A stretch of 8,434 nt of DNA from Endomicrobiia bacterium. GTDB lineage: Bacteria; Elusimicrobiota; Endomicrobiia; Endomicrobiales; Endomicrobiaceae. Positions 1-6,790 of this stretch are shown piece after piece. A program made the position numbers and the translations under genes. Location of the stretch: positions 1 to 8,434 of the forward strand of contig BNVV01000054.1 of assembly GCA_025998355.1 (NCBI GenBank), in the 5' to 3' direction. The notes under the pieces were generated by a model. That model saw nothing but the letters and a program-made list of their open reading frames with translations, was not told the origin of the DNA and ran no database searches. The stretch's first letter is position 1, and each line of letters starts with the position of its first letter.

Positions 1-1880
1 ATCTTCCTGACTTGGAATTAGCAAAATTTATTAAAGGGCCGGATTTTCCTACAGGTGCAATAATTTTGGGCAAGAGTGGCATTAAGGATTACATGGAAAA
101 AGGCAGAGGCTCTGTAAAGATGAGGGCCAAAACCGAAATAGAAGAAATGAAAGGTGGTAGAGAAGCAATTATAGTTAACGAAATTCCTTATCAGATAAAT
201 AAGACAAATCTTATAACTTCTATTGCGGATTTAGTAAAAGATAAAAAAATTGATGGAATTTCAGACTTGCGCGACGAATCAGACCGTGACGGCATAAGGA
301 TAGTGATTGAAATTAAAAAAGATGCGAACGCCCAGGTTGTTTTAAATCAACTTTATAAACATACGCAGATGCAGTCTTCTTTTGGCGTTATAATGCTTGC
401 ATTAGTAAATAACAGACCAAAAGTAATGAACGTTAAAGAAATTTTAATACATCATATTGAACATAGAAAAATTGTTATCACAAGAAGAACAAAATTTGAA
501 TTACAAAAAGCAGAGGCAAGGGCTCATATTTTAGAAGGTTTAAAGATAGCCATAGACAATATTGACGCTATTGTTAAAATTATGAAAGAATCCCCCGATG
601 AAGATACTGCGCGCGCAACATTAATGTCAAAATTCCGTTTGACTAAAGTACAATCAGAAGCTATTTTAGAAATGAAAATTCGCCAGATAACTGGTCTTAA
701 GAGAAAAGAAATTGATGAAGAATATTTAGAATTAATAAAGCTCATTGAGGAACTCCGTTCCATATTGGCAGACTCCAAAAAAGTGCTTACCATCATAAAA
801 GATGAAATAATTGAAATAAAGAAAAAGTACGGTGATAAGAGGAAAACTCAAATTCAGGTTGCAGAAGCTGATTTCAATATCGAAGATTTGATTCAAGAAG
901 AAGAAGTTGCTGTAACAATGTCTCACACTGGATATATTAAACGGATTCCTCTAGATACCTATAAAGCTCAACATAGAGGCGGACGTGGAATAACTGCAAT
1001 GAATACAAAGGAAGAAGATTTTGTAGAGAATATGTTTATCACAAGCTCTCATGCATACATGTTATTCTTTACTACGCGAGGAAGGTTATACTGGACAAGA
1101 GTATACGAAATCCCTGAAGGATCAAGAATATCAAAAGGAAAAGCTATAGTTAATCTTTTAAGACTGCAAGGCGCTGAAGAAAAAATTACAGCTGCAATTC
1201 CTATAAGATCATTTACTCCCAAAGATATTAAAGACGAATATCTCCTTATGTGCACAAGAAAAGGAACGATTAAGAAAATTGCTCTTGATGAGTTTGCTAA
1301 CCCTAGAAAAGGCGGTATAATAGCAATTAAACTTGAAGATGGCGATATATTAACTGAAGTTAAAGCCATAGGTAAAAATCCTGAGGTTATAATAGCCACA
1401 AAAAGCGGTATTGCCATAAGATTTAAAGAAACTGATGTCCGCTCAATAGGACGTAACGGTCAGGGTGTTAACGGTATTTCTCTTGAGAAAGATGATGAAG
1501 TTATAGGTATGGAATTGTTTTCTCCAAACGATGTTTTCCTCTCGGTATCTGAAAATGGATATGGAAAGAGAACAGAAGTAGGCAAGTATCGTTTACAAAA
1601 GAGAGCCGGTCGCGGCGTTATAAATATGCAGGCAACAGAAAGAAATGGAAATGTTGTCGGTATAAAGAAAGCAAATGATGGTGAAGAAGTGATGATAATG
1701 ACACAAAACGGTATAACGATAAGACTTAGAGTAAATGGTATTTCCGTCATAGGCAGAAATACTCAAGGCGTACGACTTGTGCGTCTTGAAGATGGTGATA
1801 AAGTGGCTGTAGTTGCTTGCGTTGCAAAAGATGAAAGTGGCCAGGAAGCGCAAGATGCGGTAGAAATTGCTAAAGAATAA
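1..1880 (+). CDS. gyrA: DNA gyrase subunit A, C-terminal part (5' end outside window)
   Basis: GyrA is the DNA-cleaving subunit of the A2B2 gyrase that introduces negative supercoils. The reading frame is open from the left edge (first full codon at 3-5) to TAA at 1878-1880, so the TTG at 12 is internal and not a start. The sequence opens with the KGPDFPTG segment, which lies around residue 200 in GyrA; the catalytic tyrosine is therefore upstream of the window. The segments GREAIIVNEIPYQ, RDESDRDGIRIVIE and RAHILEGL belong to the breakage-reunion core and coiled coil. From about 905 the beta-pinwheel C-terminal domain begins, and about six blade repeats can be counted. A GyrA box lies at 969-989 (QHRGGRG; usual form QRRGGKG), which distinguishes gyrase from topoisomerase IV ParC. 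A degenerate copy, QKRAGRG, lies at 1596-1616. The tail is short and acidic. No hairpin terminator follows the stop. Identification is firm. Confidence 0.97.
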   Translation, partial: LPDLELAKFIKGPDFPTGAIILGKSGIKDYMEKGRGSVKMRAKTEIEEMKGGREAIIVNEIPYQINKTNLITSIADLVKDKKIDGISDLRDESDRDGIRIVIEIKKDANAQVVLNQLYKHTQMQSSFGVIMLALVNNRPKVMNVKEILIHHIEHRKIVITRRTKFELQKAEARAHILEGLKIAIDNIDAIVKIMKESPDEDTARATLMSKFRLTKVQSEAILEMKIRQITGLKRKEIDEEYLELIKLIEELRSILADSKKVLTIIKDEIIEIKKKYGDKRKTQIQVAEADFNIEDLIQEEEVAVTMSHTGYIKRIPLDTYKAQHRGGRGITAMNTKEEDFVENMFITSSHAYMLFFTTRGRLYWTRVYEIPEGSRISKGKAIVNLLRLQGAEEKITAAIPIRSFTPKDIKDEYLLMCTRKGTIKKIALDEFANPRKGGIIAIKLEDGDILTEVKAIGKNPEVIIATKSGIAIRFKETDVRSIGRNGQGVNGISLEKDDEVIGMELFSPNDVFLSVSENGYGKRTEVGKYRLQKRAGRGVINMQATERNGNVVGIKKANDGEEVMIMTQNGITIRLRVNGISVIGRNTQGVRLVRLEDGDKVAVVACVAKDESGQEAQDAVEIAKE

Positions 1881-2010
1881 GATCTGAAACAATATCATAC
1901 AGCAGTCCTTTTCCAATTACAAAGCGGCTCCTTGTGCTAATCACAGTTTTGGGGCTAAAGTTAAAGAGGCGAAATAGTGACAAAAGGCGTTAATTATAGG
2001 AATAAAAGAT

Positions 2011-2595
2011 ATGGAAGGGAAGATAAAACAAACGTCTATAATAAAATCAATAGAAAAAGTAGTGGATAATTTTGAAAAATTGAAAAATAAATCCAAGACA
2101 ATAGAGAAAATTGCTGATATATGGATAAAAGCGTTATCTAGTGAGAATAAGATAATTTTTTGCGGAAATGGTGGTTCTGCCGCTGATTCGCAACATCTAG
2201 CTGCAGAACTTATTGGTAGATATAAAATTGACAGAGACCCCATACCTGCTATAAGTCTTACAACTGACACATCAATATTAACCGCTATAGGCAATGATTA
2301 TGGCTTTGATAAAGTTTTTTCCCGCGCTTTGATGGGTATAGGGAAAAGTGGCGACGTTTTGGTAGGAATTTCTACGTCAGGAAATTCCAAAAATATAATA
2401 GATGCTTTTGCTATTGCAAAACAAAAAGGAATTATAACGATAGCTTTTACCGGGGAGGACGGTGGAGAAATGAAAAAAATGGCGGATGTAACATTAAATG
2501 TTCCATCAACTGCTACAAATAATATTCAGGAGATGCATATTGCTGTAGGACATATTGTATGCGGTGTTGTTGAGCGTCATTTTTTTATGATGTGA
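2011..2595 (+). CDS. gmhA: Phosphoheptose (sedoheptulose 7-phosphate) isomerase
   Basis: GmhA converts sedoheptulose 7-phosphate to D-glycero-D-manno-heptose 7-phosphate in the cytosol, the first step towards ADP-heptose for the lipopolysaccharide inner core. The product is 194 residues, close to the family's roughly 190. It is a single SIS domain: the FCGNGGSAADS loop at 50-60 and the STSGNS phosphate-binding loop at 121-126 are intact. The residues matching the zinc ligands of E. coli GmhA are all present: H62 and E66 in HLAAE, then Q173 and H181 near the C-terminus. The TTDTSILTAIGNDYGF segment (84-99) is also typical. The start is ATG 2011, with a TAGGAAT-like ribosome binding site about ten bases upstream. 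It is separated from gyrA by 130 bases and has no other heptose gene beside it. Its presence implies an outer membrane with LPS. DiaA-type SIS proteins are related, but the full metal-ligand set favours GmhA. Confidence 0.93.
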   Translation: MEGKIKQTSIIKSIEKVVDNFEKLKNKSKTIEKIADIWIKALSSENKIIFCGNGGSAADSQHLAAELIGRYKIDRDPIPAISLTTDTSILTAIGNDYGFDKVFSRALMGIGKSGDVLVGISTSGNSKNIIDAFAIAKQKGIITIAFTGEDGGEMKKMADVTLNVPSTATNNIQEMHIAVGHIVCGVVERHFFMM

Positions 2596-2785
2596 CCCTC
2601 TTCTCCGGCAAACGCATGGAAGCTTCTTTGATTTTTGATTGTCGCAGGGCATTACCAAATTGCAGTTTGTTAAATTTGCTTTGAGTCTAAAATCAACCGC
2701 CTCAAGAAACTTTTTTGTGCGTTTGTCGTGTTTGAATATCTTGCAAAACGGTATTGGCTTTAGAGAAGTTAAAGAAATAAAAATT

Positions 2786-2790
2786 AAGGA
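2786..2790 (+). promoter_or_regulatory. Shine-Dalgarno of the broken lipoprotein gene
   Basis: AAGGA stands five bases before the ATG at 2796. It supports that ATG as the original start of the lipoprotein, although the ATG is now out of frame with the body of the gene. Confidence 0.55.
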
Positions 2791-2795
2791 ATTAA

Positions 2796-2959
2796 ATGAA
2801 AAACTGTTGCTTTTATTTTTGCCTCTTATGTTGATATTGAATTCATGCGCATCGTTGGATTATATAGATAAAGAAGAAGAGTTATACCGCAAAGAAGATG
2901 TGGACTTAACGCCAAACAAAATTTGCAAACAAGCACTCAAAAAACAGCTATTTTGCTAA
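2796..2959 (+). pseudogene. Small lipoprotein gene, frameshifted in its signal peptide
   Basis: Function unknown. From ATG 2796 the literal translation stops after about a dozen codons. One more A in the A5 run at 2799-2803 would give MKKLLLLFLPLMLILNSC, a textbook type II (lipoprotein) signal peptide with an LNSC lipobox, followed by a charged stretch (about YIDKEEELYRKEDVDLTP) and a stop at 2957-2959. The restored product is only about 54 residues, so the 3' end may also be lost; an alternative frame remains open downstream to 3042. A good AAGGA ribosome binding site precedes the ATG. The residue after the lipid-modified Cys would be Ala, which by the E. coli rule does not retain the protein in the inner membrane. 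Alternatives are a one-base sequencing or assembly error, or expression by slippage. The motif V-x-LTP is shared with the second broken lipoprotein gene at 8067. Confidence 0.55.
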
Positions 2960-3081
2960 CTAACTTTTGGGACACATTTGGGAGTAAGGTCAATCATGTA
3001 CTTATTAAAAATCTGTTTTTACAGAAGAGGCTCGTCATTTAATCAATTGCAGGTGTTGCGTTAGCCACTTGAACTCGTAAA

Positions 3082-3110
3082 TTGACAATGCCAATATCTT
3101 TCGTTATAAT
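3082..3110 (+). promoter_or_regulatory. Perfect-consensus sigma70 promoter for tRNA-Ala
   Basis: TTGACA at 3082-3087 and TATAAT at 3105-3110 are separated by exactly 17 bases, matching the bacterial housekeeping consensus at all twelve positions. The predicted transcription start is near 3117, about ten bases before the mature 5' end of the tRNA at 3127. No terminator is evident behind the tRNA, so this promoter may also supply the rsmD to argD series; that extension is inference. Confidence 0.85.
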
Positions 3111-3126
3111 CATCTGGTTGGTGGGA

Positions 3127-3199
<73 letters not shown>

Positions 3200-3344
3200 T
3201 TTTTAAAATAAAGCATTTGAGACTAAAGATAAATGATTTATTCAGAGCGCATTAGCTATGAAACAAAAGAGTGTACGACGTTTTAAGTATAGGAAACAAT
3301 ATAAAAAGAATTGTTGTCCGTTCAGGTTTTTGGGGCGTAGTTAA

Positions 3345-3917
3345 GTGAGTTTAAAAGTTATTGCAGGCACAGCAAGCGGAAAAATGCTAAAAACTCTTCC
3401 TTGGGATGATTTGAGCATACGTCCTATCCTTGGAAGAATGAAGAAGTCAATTTTTGACATAATACAGTTTAAAATTCCTGATGCTACATTTATCGACTTA
3501 TTCGCAGGTGTAGGCTCTGTGGGAATCGAAGCTCTCTCCCGCAAAGCAAAAAAAGTAGTATTTGCAGAGTTAAACAATGTTGCTCTATCTCTTATTAGGC
3601 ACAATGTAAATATGCTCGGTTTTAATGATAAGGCAAAAATTGTTCAATGCGACGTGATCAAGGGTTTTGCTGTTTTACAGGACAAATATGACATCGTTTT
3701 TATGGGGCCTCCATATAAAGATAGCAATAAAAAAATGCTTGCACTTACATACCCTACGTTAAAAAATGTAGCGCGTTATGATATTTTAAAAGACAGTTCC
3801 ATTGCGATAGCTCAAAAACACATCAGAGAACCCGTAGGAGATGTTGCAGGTCTTGAGTGCTTTAGAGTTGAGAAATACGGCGATACTGTTATTTCTTTTT
3901 ATAAACGAGTGAGGTAA
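3345..3917 (+). CDS. rsmD: 16S rRNA (guanine966-N2)-methyltransferase RsmD-like
   Basis: RsmD methylates N2 of G966 in 16S rRNA on the assembling 30S subunit, using S-adenosylmethionine. The 190-residue product matches the family in length. It has the N-terminal VIAG(T/K)ASGK signature (5-13), the IRPxxxRxKxSIFDII segment (25-40), methyltransferase motif I DLFAGVGSVG (51-60), an acidic residue for the SAM ribose (E75) and D103. Motif IV, normally (D/N)PPY or DPPF, reads GPPY at 121-124, so the usual catalytic acidic residue is replaced by Gly. The GTG start at 3345 is forced: an in-frame TAA directly precedes it at 3342-3344, and a weak GGGG ribosome binding site lies at 3332-3335. It ends one base before the nuclease gene. 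The fold assignment is strong; whether the enzyme is active is open because of G121. Confidence 0.88.
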   Translation: MSLKVIAGTASGKMLKTLPWDDLSIRPILGRMKKSIFDIIQFKIPDATFIDLFAGVGSVGIEALSRKAKKVVFAELNNVALSLIRHNVNMLGFNDKAKIVQCDVIKGFAVLQDKYDIVFMGPPYKDSNKKMLALTYPTLKNVARYDILKDSSIAIAQKHIREPVGDVAGLECFRVEKYGDTVISFYKRVR

Positions 3918-3918
3918 A

Positions 3919-4665
3919 ATGAGACAAGAGTTTAAAATAAGTTATTCGAGAGTAAACACATATTTATTTTGCCCTTACAAATATAAGCTGCTGTATTTGG
4001 ATAATCTTCGTATTCCTGCTAATGCTAATATTACTTTTGGACATATAATTCATAAAACGCTCGAACAGTTTCATAGTGGCAAAGATCAGTCTTATGATGT
4101 TTTGTTTGACTGCTACGGCGACTCATGGAGAAACGACTGTTTTGATGATCCGCAACAAATATTTGAATATTATAATCGAGGAAGACAGATACTTGAAAAC
4201 TATTACCAATCTTTCTGTCAATCAAGCGCAGAAATTTTATATGCGGAGAAAGCATTTGATGCAAATATAGGCAAATATAGGTTTGTAGGTATTATTGACA
4301 GAATTGATAAACATCTTGACGGTACATATGAAATCATGGACTATAAAACCCATGCCGAGATATGGGATCAGGAAAGAGTAGATAAGGATTTGCAATTAAG
4401 TTTTTATGTGTATGCATGTAAAAATGTTTTTGGTTTTATGCCGGATAAAATATCAATTTATTTTTTGTCAGATAATAAAAAGGTTTACACAAAAAGATCT
4501 CAGATTGAAATCGATAACGCAATCAATATTGCGATAGAAACAGCTGAAAATATAGCTGTTGAAAATTTTGTTCCAGACATTTCAAAATGTTATATATGTG
4601 ATTTTAAACTATCATGCAAGAATTCAAATTATAAATCGGAGGACGAATGTAAAAAAGCAGAGTAA
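3919..4665 (+). CDS. PD-(D/E)XK nuclease with Cas4/AddB-type cysteine cluster
   Basis: This 248-residue protein belongs to the RecB/Cas4/AddB branch of the PD-(D/E)XK nucleases. Visible in order are the N-terminal SYSRVNTYLFCPYKY motif with C18, the GHIIH motif (41-45, with H45), the catalytic core GIIDR (D127) followed by IMDYKT (D141, K143), and the downstream QLSFYVY helix (Q159, Y163). The C-terminus carries C224-x2-C227-x5-C233. Together with C18 this makes the four-cysteine arrangement that binds a 4Fe-4S cluster in Cas4, AddB and Dna2. All active-site positions are present, so it is probably an active DNA exonuclease or endonuclease. No helicase, CRISPR array or cas gene lies nearby, so its partner is unknown. 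The ATG is one base after the rsmD stop, with a GAGTGAGG ribosome binding site inside rsmD, suggesting translational coupling. A housekeeping repair role is inferred. Confidence 0.85.
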   Translation: MRQEFKISYSRVNTYLFCPYKYKLLYLDNLRIPANANITFGHIIHKTLEQFHSGKDQSYDVLFDCYGDSWRNDCFDDPQQIFEYYNRGRQILENYYQSFCQSSAEILYAEKAFDANIGKYRFVGIIDRIDKHLDGTYEIMDYKTHAEIWDQERVDKDLQLSFYVYACKNVFGFMPDKISIYFLSDNKKVYTKRSQIEIDNAINIAIETAENIAVENFVPDISKCYICDFKLSCKNSNYKSEDECKKAE

Positions 4666-4694
4666 TAAAAAATCTTGCTTGCTAAGGCTATGAA

Positions 4695-5444
4695 ATGAAA
4701 TCATTAACAGTGGTGAAATTTGGTGGAAGTTTAATCAAAATCCCCCAAGCACAAAACAAATTTCTTAAGGAACTTGCGGAAATTTCGCAAAGACAAAGAA
4801 TTATTTTAGTTCATGGCGGCGGGCCCGAAATAAATGCGTTACTTGATAAATTTGCAGTAACGAGTAAGTTTGTCAACGGATTAAGATTTACAGATGAGAG
4901 TACATTAGGTATTGTTGAGATGGCATTGAGCGGTAAAGTAAACAGAGTTTTGACCACAGAGCTTATAAAAAACGGAGCTAATGCTGTTGGCATATCCGGC
5001 AAAGACGCAAAGAGCGTTATATGTAAGCAGATTAAGGAACTTGGTTTTGTTGGCAAGCCTGTTAAAGTAAATAAGAAACTTATAGATACTTTAATTAATG
5101 CTGGGTTTTTACCTGTGGTGGCTTCCGTAGCGTCTGATGTCAAAGGCAATGTCATGAATATTAACGCAGATACTTTAGCGTCCTCAATAGCTACGGCTTT
5201 TAAAGCAGACAAACTTATATTTTTGACGGACGTTCCTGGTGTTCTTGATAAAAATAAAAATACAATTAAAGACATTAAAATAAAACAAATAAATGCTTTA
5301 ATAAAAGACAAAACAATAACAGACGGTATGATACCTAAAATTAAAGGCTGCGCGGATTCGATTAGAAAAGGCGTTAGCGAGGTATGGATAGCGGATGGCA
5401 CCAGTGGAATACAAGGAATAAAAGGAACGGTAATAAAAAAATGA
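4695..5444 (+). CDS. argB: Acetylglutamate kinase
   Basis: ArgB phosphorylates N-acetyl-L-glutamate with ATP, the second step of arginine synthesis, in the cytosol. The 249-residue product is an amino-acid kinase family protein. It has K8 in VKFGGS, the glycine loop HGGG (40-43), GLRFTD (62-67, with R64), NINAD (155-159), the nucleotide-site motif TDVPGV (178-183) and TDGMIPK with K215 (209-215). The catalytic lysine lies only eight residues from the start, so the N-terminal helix found in arginine-inhibited hexameric kinases is absent; the enzyme is therefore probably of the arginine-insensitive dimeric type (inference). ATG 4695 has CTAAGG about seven bases upstream and sits 29 bases after the nuclease gene. 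The stop overlaps the argD start. LysZ of the LysW lysine pathway is a close relative, but argD and argG nearby favour ArgB. Confidence 0.93.
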   Translation: MKSLTVVKFGGSLIKIPQAQNKFLKELAEISQRQRIILVHGGGPEINALLDKFAVTSKFVNGLRFTDESTLGIVEMALSGKVNRVLTTELIKNGANAVGISGKDAKSVICKQIKELGFVGKPVKVNKKLIDTLINAGFLPVVASVASDVKGNVMNINADTLASSIATAFKADKLIFLTDVPGVLDKNKNTIKDIKIKQINALIKDKTITDGMIPKIKGCADSIRKGVSEVWIADGTSGIQGIKGTVIKK

Positions 5445-6649
5445 ATATAAAACAAGTAGAAGATAAATATTTTATGCATACGTATAGACGCAGCAATTTG
5501 GTTATAAAAAAGACAAAAAATCAGTTTATATGGGATGAAAAAGGCAAAAAATATCTCGATTTTTTTTCTGGTATAAGTGTATGTAATATTGGGCATTGCA
5601 ATGAGGCTGTTATAAAAGCAGTAAAGGTGCAATTAGGCAGTTTTGCTCATGTTTCAAACTTGTATTATGCGCCTGTTCAGATAAAATTAGGCGAAGAACT
5701 TGCCAAAAGGTCGTTTCCACAAGCAAGGGTCTTTCTTTCAAATTCAGGAGCGGAAGCAAATGAATGCGCAATAAAGCTTGCAAGAAAATTCGGGTTTTTA
5801 AATCCTTCAAAAAGCGGAAAAAGATATGAAATAATTTGTTTTAACGATTCGTTTCACGGTAGAAGTATGGCAACTGCTTCTGCAACAGGTCAGCAAAGAT
5901 TTCACGAATATTTAAAGCCTTTGCAGGAAAAATTTGTTTTTGCTGAAGTTAACAATATTGATTCTGTAAAAGAACTTGTAAACGACAGAACAGTCGCTGT
6001 TATGATAGAACCTATTCAGGGTGAAGGCGGCATAATTCCTGCAGAAAAAACATTTTTAAGAGAATTAAGAGAATTTTGCGACGATAAAAATCTTCTTTTG
6101 ATTTTGGACGAGATACAGTGTGGAATTGGGCGTACCGGAAAATTTTACGCTTTTGAAAGTTACGATATTCGCCCCGATATTGTTACCATTGCAAAGTCTT
6201 TGGCAAATGGACTTCCTTTGGGGGCTACTATCGCAGGTAAAAAATGTGCGGAGGTTTTTGTTTATGGCGATCATGGTTCTACTTTTGGCGGAAATCCCGT
6301 TTCCTGCGCTGCCGCACTTGCAGTATTAAAAATTTTGAATGCAAAATTTTTGAATAATTCTGTAAAAACAGCAAAATACCTTCGTGGAAAACTTGAAGAC
6401 TTAAAAAAGAAGTATTCAATTATAAAAGAAGTCAGGGGCGTTGGTTTGATGCTTGGTGTGGAGCTTACTGTAAATGCTCAAAAAGTCGTAGGCTACTGTT
6501 TGGATAAAGGTTTAGTAGTAAATTGTACTCGTGATACAGTAATAAGAATTTTACCTGCTCTTATAATTACAAAAAAAGATATAGATAACGCTATAAAGAT
6601 TTTAGATGAAGCATTAAAATGGCAGACGAAAATATTAAAAAATGGTTAA
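5441..6649 (+). CDS. argD: Acetylornithine aminotransferase
   Basis: ArgD is the PLP-dependent transaminase that makes N-acetylornithine from N-acetylglutamate 5-semialdehyde and glutamate; homologues often also serve lysine synthesis as succinyldiaminopimelate aminotransferase. From ATG 5441 the product is 402 residues, typical for class III aminotransferases. Recognisable are SNSGAEANE (100-108) for the PLP phosphate, SFHGRSMA (137-144), the DEIQCGIGRTG segment with D223 contacting the pyridine nitrogen, the Schiff-base lysine K252 in AKSLANG, STFGGNP (280-286) and VIRILPAL (367-374). An earlier in-frame start lies inside argB at 5384, but ATG 5441 is preferred: it overlaps the argB TGA as ATGA, and AAAGGAACGG lies upstream. 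This arrangement suggests translational coupling with argB. The neighbourhood supports the acetylornithine role over other class III transaminases. Confidence 0.93.
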   Translation: MNIKQVEDKYFMHTYRRSNLVIKKTKNQFIWDEKGKKYLDFFSGISVCNIGHCNEAVIKAVKVQLGSFAHVSNLYYAPVQIKLGEELAKRSFPQARVFLSNSGAEANECAIKLARKFGFLNPSKSGKRYEIICFNDSFHGRSMATASATGQQRFHEYLKPLQEKFVFAEVNNIDSVKELVNDRTVAVMIEPIQGEGGIIPAEKTFLRELREFCDDKNLLLILDEIQCGIGRTGKFYAFESYDIRPDIVTIAKSLANGLPLGATIAGKKCAEVFVYGDHGSTFGGNPVSCAAALAVLKILNAKFLNNSVKTAKYLRGKLEDLKKKYSIIKEVRGVGLMLGVELTVNAQKVVGYCLDKGLVVNCTRDTVIRILPALIITKKDIDNAIKILDEALKWQTKILKNG

Positions 6650-6777
6650 GAAGTAGAAAGCTTTCGTTGTTGCTTGTATTTTATAGATGTACTGTAGATG
6701 TGCTGTGCTGCAATTTTCTTTACTCCAGAAGGTATCTAAGCAAAATTTTAAAAGAGTCCATAATTTATAGGATCTAC

Positions 6778-6784
6778 AAGGAGG
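6778..6784 (+). promoter_or_regulatory. Strong Shine-Dalgarno of argG
   Basis: AAGGAGG, a seven-base match to the anti-Shine-Dalgarno, lies six bases before ATG 6791 and fixes the argG start. It is the strongest ribosome binding site in the window. I saw no convincing promoter or terminator in the 141 bases between argD and argG, nor a clear ArgR-type palindrome. Confidence 0.85.
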
Positions 6785-6790
6785 CTAAAA

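Larger units (their letters stand above)
2596..3081. other. Degenerate spacer with one broken lipoprotein gene
   Basis: This 486-base stretch between gmhA and the tRNA promoter has no intact recognisable gene. A frame open from about 2639 to 2959 has no plausible start of its own; only its 3' part (from about 2796) reads like a protein, and that is annotated separately. A second forward frame stays open from 2872 to the TAA at 3040-3042 without an ATG. On the minus strand a short open stretch covers roughly 2596-2690 but matches nothing I recognise. A small weak hairpin (TCTGT/ACAGA around a T4 loop) lies at 3012-3025. The region looks like decaying coding DNA, which is an inference. Confidence 0.55.

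Noticed and set aside
1945..1967. Possible repeat: TTTTGGGGC followed by AGTTAA near 1946 and again near 3327
   Set aside because: The match is only about nine plus six bases with differing spacing, which is within chance for this composition.
2596..2690. Minus-strand open stretch as a relic gene
   Set aside because: It is about 30 codons with an in-frame stop just upstream and no family resemblance that I can support.
3012..3025. Small inverted repeat TCTGT/ACAGA with T4 loop as a terminator
   Set aside because: The stem is only five weak pairs and no T-run follows on either strand.
5384..5440. Upstream in-frame start for argD giving 19 extra residues
   Set aside because: The extra residues lie inside argB and do not resemble an ArgD N-terminus; ATG 5441 has a ribosome binding site and the usual ATGA overlap.
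4811..5632. 273-codon minus-strand open frame opposite argB
   Set aside because: It is the antisense shadow of argB and argD, which have full sets of family motifs; its hydrophobic composition reflects the complementary frame.
6650..6790. Promoter for argG (TTGTTG at 6667 with a -10 near 6690)
   Set aside because: The best -10 candidate, TACTGT, matches only half the consensus, so it is not distinguishable from background in A+T-rich DNA.
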